From Luteolibacter sp. LG18 (GTDB lineage: Bacteria > Verrucomicrobiota > Verrucomicrobiia > Verrucomicrobiales > Akkermansiaceae), in contig NZ_AP024600.1 of NCBI RefSeq assembly GCF_036322585.1, forward strand, positions 2,728,001 to 2,792,000: 64,000 nt of DNA, read 5' to 3'. The notes beneath the pieces are model-generated. The model ran no database searches, had not been told where the DNA came from, and saw only the letters and a program-made list of their open reading frames with translations. Position numbers and translations under genes: made by a program. The stretch's first letter is position 1. Every line of letters begins with the position of its first letter. Of the stretch, positions 8,358 through 14,051 are shown in pieces.

Positions 8358-8732
8358 ATGTTCATCACACTGACTGCCTCCCACTTCCCGCCCGGTGACG
8401 ACGAGTCCCCGCCGTGGCTCATCGCGACGATTGAAACTGACGTCGACAGCCCGGAGGACCTGCGGGGCGAGATCCGCCACCTCCTCGAACTCCTCGGCGC
8501 CGCGGTGGAGGAGGCCTTGCTCACTTCAACCCATCCGCAGCCGGATGACCCATGTGCCTGTGGACACGGCCAACATCCTTTCGGTGGCCTCAGCTTTGCT
8601 CCCGGCACTCCGGAGAGAGAGGACTTGATGGCCCGGCTCCTCCATGAGTTGCTGGCTCCCGTCCGCCGTGCAGGCGGGTATGACCCACTACCGGGGGATG
8701 TGTTTCATTTTGGGGAAGGGGGTGGCCGTTGA
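8358..8732 (+). CDS. Hypothetical protein with CxCGHG motif
   Basis: A 124-residue acidic protein of no family I recognise. No signal or membrane segment. A cluster DPCACGHGQHPFG (about 62-74) could bind a metal through two Cys and two His. The N-terminal half looks like a small alpha/beta fold (ITLTASHF...WLIATIETDV) followed by a helix rich in Leu and Glu. Its TGA overlaps the TTG start of the next gene (TTGA), so the two are probably translationally coupled. It belongs to the small-gene unit that ends at the terminator at 9225-9273. Confidence 0.5.
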   Translation: MFITLTASHFPPGDDESPPWLIATIETDVDSPEDLRGEIRHLLELLGAAVEEALLTSTHPQPDDPCACGHGQHPFGGLSFAPGTPEREDLMARLLHELLAPVRRAGGYDPLPGDVFHFGEGGGR

Positions 8733-9043
8733 GCCCGGTGGTCTCCTCGATGCTGGCGCGGCTCTCCTGCGTCCGGACGCGCCCGCCGCACCAACCGCTG
8801 CCGACACCCGCGCCAGCGGAGTGCGGCAAGCGGAGTGGTGCATGCCGGCGGCCCATTCGCTGGCTGGTGATTGCGCTCGGCCTGCTGGTGCTGGCCTGCC
8901 GTGAGGAACCGGCCCGGGGCCTGCCCGGGGTGAACCTCAACCTCGGCGAGGTCGGCGACGGATTGAAAACGATCGGCTACTCGGTCCTCGGCGCCGTAGT
9001 CGTTCTCGCTCTCGCCGGTCTAGCGCGCTCTTCCCGCTACTGA
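8729..9043 (+). CDS. Small lipoprotein-like / membrane protein
   Basis: A 104-residue protein. After a basic, Pro-rich N-terminus comes a hydrophobic segment ending in a lipobox-like LVLAC (about 45-57), then a short linker and a second hydrophobic segment SVLGAVVVLALAGLA (about 85-99). The TTG start is chosen because a purine-rich GGAAGGGGGTGG lies just upstream and the start overlaps the previous stop; ATG 8750 is an alternative. The product should sit in the inner membrane, either as two spans or as a lipoprotein with one span. It is followed by a second tiny membrane protein. Function unknown. Confidence 0.5.
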   Translation: MSPVVSSMLARLSCVRTRPPHQPLPTPAPAECGKRSGACRRPIRWLVIALGLLVLACREEPARGLPGVNLNLGEVGDGLKTIGYSVLGAVVVLALAGLARSSRY

Positions 9044-9052
9044 TCCTCCTGC

Positions 9053-9196
9053 ATGGAACCCATCCACTTCATCTACGCGTTCGGCATCATCGCCATGGTG
9101 GGGCTCATCCTGCTACTGCCCAAGTCCTTCCTGTGGCTGGCGGTCGCCGCCGTCATCGTGGCGCTGCTGGTCTTCAACCTCTGCCGCCGCCGCTGA
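9053..9196 (+). CDS. Tiny two-span membrane protein (47 aa)
   Basis: Short frame MEPIHFIYAFGIIAMVGL... ending NLCRRR, almost wholly hydrophobic with two predicted membrane spans (about 6-22 and 26-43) joined by PKS and closed by a tri-arginine tail that favours a cytoplasmic C-terminus. It starts 9 bp after the preceding gene and stops 28 bp before a strong terminator, so it is the last gene of this unit. Size and composition resemble holin-like or phage structural small proteins, but no family can be assigned. Confidence 0.5.
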   Translation: MEPIHFIYAFGIIAMVGLILLLPKSFLWLAVAAVIVALLVFNLCRRR

Positions 9197-9224
9197 CCTT
9201 CCAGGGTAATGGGATCGTAGCCCA

Positions 9225-9273
9225 GGCCCCGCCATCCGAGGTTACTGGCCGGATGGCGGGGCCAAACCTTTTT
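9225..9273 (+). terminator. Rho-independent-like terminator
   Basis: GGCCCCGCCATCCG (9225-9238) pairs perfectly with CGGATGGCGGGGCC (9250-9263), an 11-nt loop, followed by AAACCTTTTT. It closes the 8358-9196 unit. An in-frame ATG of the next gene at 9253 lies inside this stem, which argues for the later start at 9298. Confidence 0.8.
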
Positions 9274-9297
9274 GAACCTTCACTTACATCCACCTTC

Positions 9298-10065
9298 ATG
9301 GAACTCCTCCTTCCTCCCGCCCCGGCCCCCGTGCCGGGCCTTCTGCTCCACCGCGGCGGTGTCACCGCCACCCGTGACGACGTCTTCACCGTCGAAACCC
9401 CGCCTCCCACCGACACCTGGTATCCGCTCTCCCACCGCTCGCTGGTGCAGGAGATTCAGTCCGGACTGGTGGGCTGCGGCTTCCGCGTCGAAGGCGAAAG
9501 CCACGCGCTCTCACACGAGGGTGCCCGCTACTTCGGCGTGTTCGCCATCTCGCTGCCGTCCCGGCCGGAGAACGGCGTCGGCTGGGTGGTGGGCGTGCGG
9601 AACTCCCACGACAAGCAGTATCCCGCCGGCCTCGTGGTGGGGACAACCATCACCGTGTGCGACAACCTGTGTTTTTCCGGCGAGGTGCGTTTATCGCGCA
9701 AGCACACCCGCCACGCTGCCCGGGACCTGTCGTACCTCATGAGCCGCGCCATCGGCGAGCTCGGTGGCAAACTCCGCAAGCTCGACGACCGCATCGCCGC
9801 CTACCGCGAACACGCACTGGAGGACCGCGAGGTCCACGACCTGATCGTGCGCTCGATCGACAACCGGGTGATCACGCCCACGCAAGTCCCGGATGTGCTC
9901 CACGAGTGGCGCCAGCCCCGGCACGAGGAATTCCAGCCGCGCACGCTGTGGTCGCTCTGGAATGCCTACACCGAGGTCTTCAAGGGCGGGAATCCCCACA
10001 TCGCGGTTCGGCGCGGCCAGGCTCTCCACGGGCTCTGTGAAGGCGTGCTGGGCCTGGCGTCATGA
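9298..10065 (+). CDS. DUF932 family protein
   Basis: A 255-residue protein of the DUF932 (phage/plasmid-like) family, widespread on plasmids, phages and integrative elements; biochemical role unknown. Family traits seen: N-terminal HRGG, a central YPLSHRSLVQEIQSGL, HEGARYFGVFAI, VGVRNSHDKQYPAGLVVGTTITVCDNLCFSGEV, and a C-terminal helical half ending in LWNAYTEVFKG. The ATG 9298 is preferred because the earlier ATG 9253 lies inside the terminator hairpin. It overlaps the RadC-like gene by ATGA, so the two are coupled. DUF932 beside a RadC-type JAB protein is a common plasmid/island pairing. Confidence 0.85.
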   Translation: MELLLPPAPAPVPGLLLHRGGVTATRDDVFTVETPPPTDTWYPLSHRSLVQEIQSGLVGCGFRVEGESHALSHEGARYFGVFAISLPSRPENGVGWVVGVRNSHDKQYPAGLVVGTTITVCDNLCFSGEVRLSRKHTRHAARDLSYLMSRAIGELGGKLRKLDDRIAAYREHALEDREVHDLIVRSIDNRVITPTQVPDVLHEWRQPRHEEFQPRTLWSLWNAYTEVFKGGNPHIAVRRGQALHGLCEGVLGLAS

Positions 10066-10523
10066 ACCCGGCTCGCGACTCCATCGGCCAGTTCCGCGTC
10101 GCGCGGGTGCGGGAGGACACTCCCGGACCCGTGCGGAAGCTCGATCATCCGGAAGCGGTTGTCGCCGCGTGGCACGACGAGATCGCCTCCGCGCCTTGGT
10201 TCGACCCGGCCAAGGAGCATGTGGTGGTGTTCGTCCTCGATACCCGCATGCACCTGGTGGGCTGGAATCTGGTGACCATTGGATTACTCAATGAATCGCT
10301 GTTCCATCCCCGCGAGGTGTTCCGCCCGGTGATCGTGGCGGCGGGCTACGGCTTCGTCGTGGTCCACAATCATCCCTCCGGCGATCCCTCGCCCAGCGGG
10401 GCCGATGAACGGGAGACACGCCGCCTGCGCGAAGCCGCGGAGCTGCTCCACCTGGCCTTCCACGACCACGTCATCATCGGCCGCGATGCCCACCACTCCT
10501 TTCGTGGTTCAGGTGCGCTATAA
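10062..10523 (+). CDS. RadC-like JAB/MPN domain protein
   Basis: A 153-residue protein made almost entirely of the RadC-type JAB (MPN+) domain. The metal site is intact: HNHPSGDPSPSGAD (His-x-His ... Asp) plus the upstream ESLFHPREVF glutamate region, and the typical end HDHVIIGRDAHHSF. These proteins are carried on mobile elements; they look like zinc hydrolases but their substrate is not settled. The N-terminal UPF0758 helix-hairpin-helix part of chromosomal RadC is absent, as usual for element-borne forms. Coupled to DUF932 by a 4-bp overlap and followed by a strong terminator. Confidence 0.88.
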   Translation: MNPARDSIGQFRVARVREDTPGPVRKLDHPEAVVAAWHDEIASAPWFDPAKEHVVVFVLDTRMHLVGWNLVTIGLLNESLFHPREVFRPVIVAAGYGFVVVHNHPSGDPSPSGADERETRRLREAAELLHLAFHDHVIIGRDAHHSFRGSGAL

Positions 10524-10546
10524 CCCACGACTGCAACAACAACCCG

Positions 10547-10589
10547 ACAGGGCGGCCCGGCCATCGCCGGGCCGCCCTGTTTGCTTTTT
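10547..10589 (+). terminator. Strong intrinsic terminator
   Basis: A perfect 15-bp stem, ACAGGGCGGCCCGGC (10547-10561) with GCCGGGCCGCCCTGT (10566-10580), a 4-nt loop and a TTGCTTTTT tail. It closes the DUF932-RadC unit. Confidence 0.93.
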
Positions 10590-10683
10590 ACCCTTCGACC
10601 TCTTCTTCGTGAATTCCTCCCTCTCTTTGCTTCTTGATGTTCCGTCTCCCGATCATCCCCGGAAGTCCGTCCATGATCCCGGA

Positions 10684-11433
10684 ATGCAGCGGCTCCTGCC
10701 TTGCGAACCCTTCACGCCCATCGACGAAGCCGGCGCGATGGAGCTGATCCAGTCTTCCGATTGGTGCGCCCAGGAAGAACTCGACGGCGCTCGGCTGCGG
10801 TTACATGGCGCGGGTGGCCGGATCACCGCGTGGGATCGCCTCGGCAAGGTCGTGGCGATCCCGGGCCGACTGAAGTTGTCCGCCCTCGCGCTGGGCTTGG
10901 ACTGCCTCCTCGATGGCGAATTGGTGGACGACACCTTCCACGCCTTCGACCTGTTGGAACTCGCCGGAGGCGACCTCACGGCGCTGCCACTGCGACAGCG
11001 TCTCGACCGGCTGAGCGATCTGCTTCACGGCCGGGACCGTTGGTCGATTTGTCAGGTGGCGACCGCCCGGCTCCGCTGGGAGAAGGAGACGCTGTTCGAG
11101 GTGCTGCGTGGCGAGCGCCGCAAGGGCATCGTGTTCAAGCCCCTCGGCGAGCCCTGCTGGAGCGGGGAAGGGGAGCGGGCTCCTTCATCCCGGAAGCTGT
11201 CGTTCCGTCCTTCGATGACCGGTCGGGTGATCGGGTTCGCCGGTGCACGTCGGATCGTCGTGAAAGGACTGTCCGAGCACGGAAGGCCGGTGAGCTGCAC
11301 GGTGAAGATCCCGGACGACCATCACCTGCCGCCGGTGGGGACGATGGTGGAGGTTGGCTATCGAATGGCTGGTAATGTTGGCTTGATCGATCCGACCTTT
11401 GTGCGAAGGAGAGACGATTGGGCTGTCGCGTGA
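10684..11433 (+). CDS. ATP-dependent DNA ligase-like protein lacking the catalytic lysine
   Basis: A 249-residue protein that follows the small ATP-dependent ligase layout: adenylation domain (about 10-165) and OB-fold (about 170-245). Motif I should read KxDGxR; here it is E32-L-D-G-A-R, so the lysine that takes AMP is glutamate. Motif III (LLDGELVDDTFHAFDLLEL) and motif IV (KGIVFK, 147-152) are kept; motif V is altered (KLSF instead of KFKF-like). The OB-fold ends with VEVGYRMAG and a PTFVRRRDDW tail. It is therefore probably not a working ligase, unless the sequence is wrong at this codon; a nick-binding role is possible. ATG 10684 is chosen; GTG 10609 would extend it. Confidence 0.7.
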   Translation: MQRLLPCEPFTPIDEAGAMELIQSSDWCAQEELDGARLRLHGAGGRITAWDRLGKVVAIPGRLKLSALALGLDCLLDGELVDDTFHAFDLLELAGGDLTALPLRQRLDRLSDLLHGRDRWSICQVATARLRWEKETLFEVLRGERRKGIVFKPLGEPCWSGEGERAPSSRKLSFRPSMTGRVIGFAGARRIVVKGLSEHGRPVSCTVKIPDDHHLPPVGTMVEVGYRMAGNVGLIDPTFVRRRDDWAVA

Positions 11434-11442
11434 ATGCTTCCG

Positions 11443-11691
11443 TTACTTGCCCGGAAGTCCTTTCTCGGCGCGGCGGATCAATGTACTCAGCGGGACACCC
11501 AAGCCTGCTGCCATCGCGACGCAGATCACGATGGTGGGGGCTCGTTCTCCACGCTCGAACATGATTACCCCTGTTCGGGAGACACCTGCGATCTCTGATA
11601 GCCGGTTGCGAGACAGGCCCTGCTTTTCACGCTCAAGCCTGAAAACCTCGCCCAATTTGCGGTTGAATTCAGACAGATCTTCGGCCTTCAC
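11443..11691 (-). CDS. XRE-family HTH regulator
   Basis: An 82-residue protein that is nearly all Cro/C1-type helix-turn-helix: LGEVFRLEREKQGLSRNRLSEIAGVSRTGVIMFERGERAPT, then a short helical end. Size and architecture resemble small phage repressors and C-type controller proteins. The start is GTG 11691. It is convergent with the ligase-like gene (9-bp gap) and divergent from the genes starting at 11780/11894. A perfect palindrome at 11728-11747 lies 37-56 bp upstream of its start and is a likely autoregulatory operator. Confidence 0.85.
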   Translation of the reverse strand: MKAEDLSEFNRKLGEVFRLEREKQGLSRNRLSEIAGVSRTGVIMFERGERAPTIVICVAMAAGLGVPLSTLIRRAEKGLPGK

Positions 11692-11727
11692 GGCCTAATC
11701 GGCTACCAAGGCAATGGCGTGGTCATT

Positions 11728-11747
11728 CATGTCCTAATTAGGACATG
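11728..11747. promoter_or_regulatory. Perfect 20-bp palindrome, candidate XRE operator
   Basis: CATGTCCTAATTAGGACATG reads the same on both strands. It sits in the divergent gap between the XRE gene and the plus-strand small genes, where a repressor could control both directions. Confidence 0.7.
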
Positions 11748-11779
11748 TTGCGTTGACGATCACGGTTGCCCTGGCCTTA

Positions 11780-11881
11780 ATGGGGGCGATGCCCCCGGAG
11801 GTCTCGCAGCCAATCAAATTCCACTGTCCTCACTGCCACACCCGGATCTGCAAGGGCACCGGCGTGTTCCGCATCCCCTAA
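11780..11881 (+). CDS. Possible 33-aa zinc-ribbon-like peptide
   Basis: ATG at 11780 opens a 33-codon frame ending TAA at 11881, just 12 bp before the next gene. The peptide contains CPHCHTRIC, i.e. CxxC followed by His and another Cys, reminiscent of half of a Com-type zinc finger. The start codon lies in a GGGGGC-GAT-GCCCCC hairpin (11782-11796), which would hinder initiation. No family assigned; it may be chance. Confidence 0.3.
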   Translation: MGAMPPEVSQPIKFHCPHCHTRICKGTGVFRIP

Positions 11882-11893
11882 CCCGAACCAGCC

Positions 11894-12436
11894 ATGAATC
11901 TTTCGCGACTGCTTCCGATCTTTCTGTCGTTCTTTTTCCTCTGTGGCTCCGCGCAGGCGGCACCCTCTGGCCAAGCTCTCCGTGCTATCGGGGAGGAGAT
12001 CACCCTCTGGATAAGGGGCAGCCAGGCGGCAAAAGGGACCTACAACCGCATGGACCAGCAGGAGAAGTCCTCCGGTTACGGCAAGGTCTTGGTGGTCGTC
12101 ATGATCGCCTGTCTGGGAGTCGCCTTCCTCAAGACACTCACCAAGCCTTCCCGCAAGGCAGCCGCTCGCCGGGTTCCTGCCGCTCCACCCCAGTCAGCAC
12201 AACCGCCGCCGTTTCCGGTGGCGGTCGCTCCCTCGGTGAGCCCGCCGCCACAGGCCAACCAACCTCCCAGCCTCTTCATCGGCAAGGATGGCAAGCAGGC
12301 GGGGCCATTCACCACCGACCAGGTGGGCTCCATGTTGCAAGGCGGCCTGCTACTGCCCTCCGATCTCGTATGGCACGAAGGGCGGCCCGATTGGATTCCG
12401 CTGTGGCAGTTCTTCGGCATGGCTTCGCCGACCTGA
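11894..12436 (+). CDS. Exported/membrane protein with C-terminal GYF_2 (DUF4339) domain
   Basis: A 180-residue protein. Residues 1-22 are a signal peptide (LSFFFLCGSAQAA), about 65-80 a membrane span (VLVVVMIACLGVAFL), about 95-125 a Pro-rich linker, and about 127-172 a GYF_2/DUF4339 domain (IGKDGKQAGPFTTDQVGSMLQGGLLLPSDLVWHEGRPDWIPL). GYF_2 domains are thought to bind protein or lipid partners, commonly at membranes; here it should face the cytoplasm or periplasm depending on signal cleavage. Followed 86 bp later by another exported protein. Function unknown. Confidence 0.65.
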   Translation: MNLSRLLPIFLSFFFLCGSAQAAPSGQALRAIGEEITLWIRGSQAAKGTYNRMDQQEKSSGYGKVLVVVMIACLGVAFLKTLTKPSRKAAARRVPAAPPQSAQPPPFPVAVAPSVSPPPQANQPPSLFIGKDGKQAGPFTTDQVGSMLQGGLLLPSDLVWHEGRPDWIPLWQFFGMASPT

Positions 12437-12522
12437 CGGTCCTCGTCGCTGGTGTGTCACGAAGCTCCGTTGCCTGTACGCGGCCCGCGGTGGCCGCGTT
12501 TCATTCTTACCCTCATTTCACC

Positions 12523-13488
12523 ATGATCCGTTTCTCCTCATTCCTCTTCATCCTCAGCCTGCTGCCGGTCGCCTGGGCCGAGCCGCAGCCACCGAAATCC
12601 GAAACCGAACTGGTCACCCGGTTCCTCGACTCGCGCGGGCAATTCGACCGCCTGCTCCGCACCAAGAAGGATCAGGCTTCGATCGACACCCTCTGCGACC
12701 AGTATGGCACCGCTTTGAAGGGACTGGGCACCGCGGCGACCTCCGCGCCCACCCTCGCGCCCTTGATCGAAGGCGAGTCCACACGGCTTGCCGAGGTGCG
12801 GAAGAACTTCCTGCAACGGCCCTCGGACTACGCCCGGATCAGCCTCGATCCCGGCTGGGCCGACAACAAGGAATACAAGAACGCCTCGGAGGACCTAGCC
12901 ACCGTCCTTCGACCGGTAATGGCAGGTGTGGGAACGTGGAAGTTGCCGCCGCACGCCCAGGCCGATTTCGGCAACGGCAGTAACCTCCTCTTGCAGCCCT
13001 ACCTCACGGCCCTCCCCGCGTTCGTCGACGCGGTGCCGCAGTTGAAGGGCCTCAAGCCCGCCAAGGCCCGGGTGCCGGTTGGCATGCCCGGGTTCCCGAA
13101 GAAGAGCTTCTACTACCACTCTTACGATGGCTCGTTTGACTTCCCGAGCGGGTTGAGCGGTGTGACCTTCAACCGGCTTTACGTTGTGACGGACCCGCTC
13201 GACCAGGTGGTGGCGCTGCAATACTGCTGCGAAGCCCCGCCGAACCATTCCGTCCGGGACATGGGGATCGGGATCTTCAACTTCGTGCAGTTCCGCCGCA
13301 AGGGCAGTACCACCGCGCGGGTAGAGTATGAAACCAAGCCGCAGAAGGACGGCTCGGCGCTGGTCATCACCAAGCTCGGCGTGGAAGAGCGCCGCGGTTC
13401 CAGCTCGGCGACGTGCAAGGAGATCAACGTGCTGGTGCTGCCGAAGCCCACGCTCCAGTTGATCGACTACGTGCTGCAGCAGCCGTAA
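12523..13488 (+). CDS. Exported hypothetical protein
   Basis: A 321-residue protein with a clean signal peptide (1-19, FLFILSLLPVAWA|EP). The mature part begins with an amphipathic helix-rich region (25-130) and continues with beta-rich sequence containing a Cys pair (QYCCEAPP) and an FNFVQFRRKGSTTARVEYE strand. It ends LPKPTLQLIDYVLQQP. No family recognised. Periplasmic or outer-surface location is inferred from the signal peptide only. It is the last gene before the strong terminator at 13519-13563, and may mark the right side of the accessory island. Confidence 0.55.
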   Translation: MIRFSSFLFILSLLPVAWAEPQPPKSETELVTRFLDSRGQFDRLLRTKKDQASIDTLCDQYGTALKGLGTAATSAPTLAPLIEGESTRLAEVRKNFLQRPSDYARISLDPGWADNKEYKNASEDLATVLRPVMAGVGTWKLPPHAQADFGNGSNLLLQPYLTALPAFVDAVPQLKGLKPAKARVPVGMPGFPKKSFYYHSYDGSFDFPSGLSGVTFNRLYVVTDPLDQVVALQYCCEAPPNHSVRDMGIGIFNFVQFRRKGSTTARVEYETKPQKDGSALVITKLGVEERRGSSSATCKEINVLVLPKPTLQLIDYVLQQP

Positions 13489-13518
13489 TAGAGCCTCGGA
13501 TCGCCGAGATCGAATACC

Positions 13519-13563
13519 CGCTCATTCCGCCGGAGGAAACTCCGGTGGGATGAGCGTTTTTTT
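13519..13563 (+). terminator. Strong intrinsic terminator
   Basis: A 17-bp stem (13519-13535 with 13540-13556; two G-U wobbles), GAAA tetraloop and seven T. It ends the 11894-13488 unit. Confidence 0.92.
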
Positions 13564-13673
13564 ACCTCGGTTGTAGGACTAACTTGGCAGAGCCGGCGAG
13601 GAATGGTGCGATCCATTCGCGGCGACACGCCGAGTGCTGGGCTGCGTATCGTTCCCTTTCCTTGGAGGTAAAA

Positions 13674-13700
13674 ATTAATCATTTAATTTTTTTCTTGATT
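13674..13700 (+). promoter_or_regulatory. LacI-type operator with adjoining -35-like box
   Basis: ATTAATCATTTAAT (13674-13687), then six T and CTTGATT, so a TTGATT -35-like box at 13695-13700. Same composite layout as the sites at 24899, 38354, 50832 and 54057. Confidence 0.55.
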
Positions 13701-13974
13701 GGGATAGCCCAAAATTTACACCTCGGCAAGTCAACCTCAGAAATCCAATTCATAATATCCGAAACCTTGGCCGGACCACTTAAATTTAAAAGAGTCCCAG
13801 GGGGCCAACCTGCGCGTGGTCCTTTGGCCCAAACCGTGGAAGCGAGGGTGGGATCGGCTAGGTGGTGGTCGTTGATTCGAGAGGAGTGGAGTCTAATTGC
13901 GGGCTACTTCCTCTGAATTAGAGAATTTTCGTATTCGCATTTTAAATAACGCGGGCTGCTTTGTTTTGATGAAA

Positions 13975-13988
13975 ATTAATCGTTTAAC
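13975..13988 (+). promoter_or_regulatory. LacI-type operator
   Basis: ATTAATCGTTTAAC, 63 bp upstream of the giant prepilin-like gene. It has the CG centre and AAnCGTTT core shared by the other sites. Confidence 0.5.
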
Positions 13989-14051
13989 TCAATACTCCGG
14001 AAGCAGCCGTCGATCCTGAATCCAACCCGGAATTGTCCCCCACAGACCCCA

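Larger units (their letters stand above)
13489..14051. other. 563-bp intergenic region: terminator plus two LacI-type operators
   Basis: Contains the terminator at 13519-13563 and palindromes at 13674-13687 and 13975-13988. The 300 bp between the palindromes is AT-mixed with no gene I can support (a 110-codon frame at 13584-13916 has no protein-like features); it may be a long leader of the giant prepilin-like gene. Confidence 0.6.

Noticed and set aside
6817..9196. Filamentous (inovirus-like) prophage
   Set aside because: A replication-like protein and tiny membrane proteins fit, but there is no Zot/G1P ATPase, no recognisable coat protein and no single-strand-binding protein.
11695..11730. 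11-codon leader-like frame before the XRE gene
   Set aside because: It ends just before the GTG start, but it begins inside the palindrome and its sequence gives no hint of a regulatory leader peptide.
3433..13563. Second tRNA 3'-end copy (attR)
   Set aside because: I looked for repeats of the T-arm and acceptor sequence and found none by eye; a computed search could still find a diverged copy.
13584..13916. 110-codon frame before the prepilin-like gene
   Set aside because: It overlaps the terminator-to-operator region, spans an operator palindrome, and has no protein-like features.
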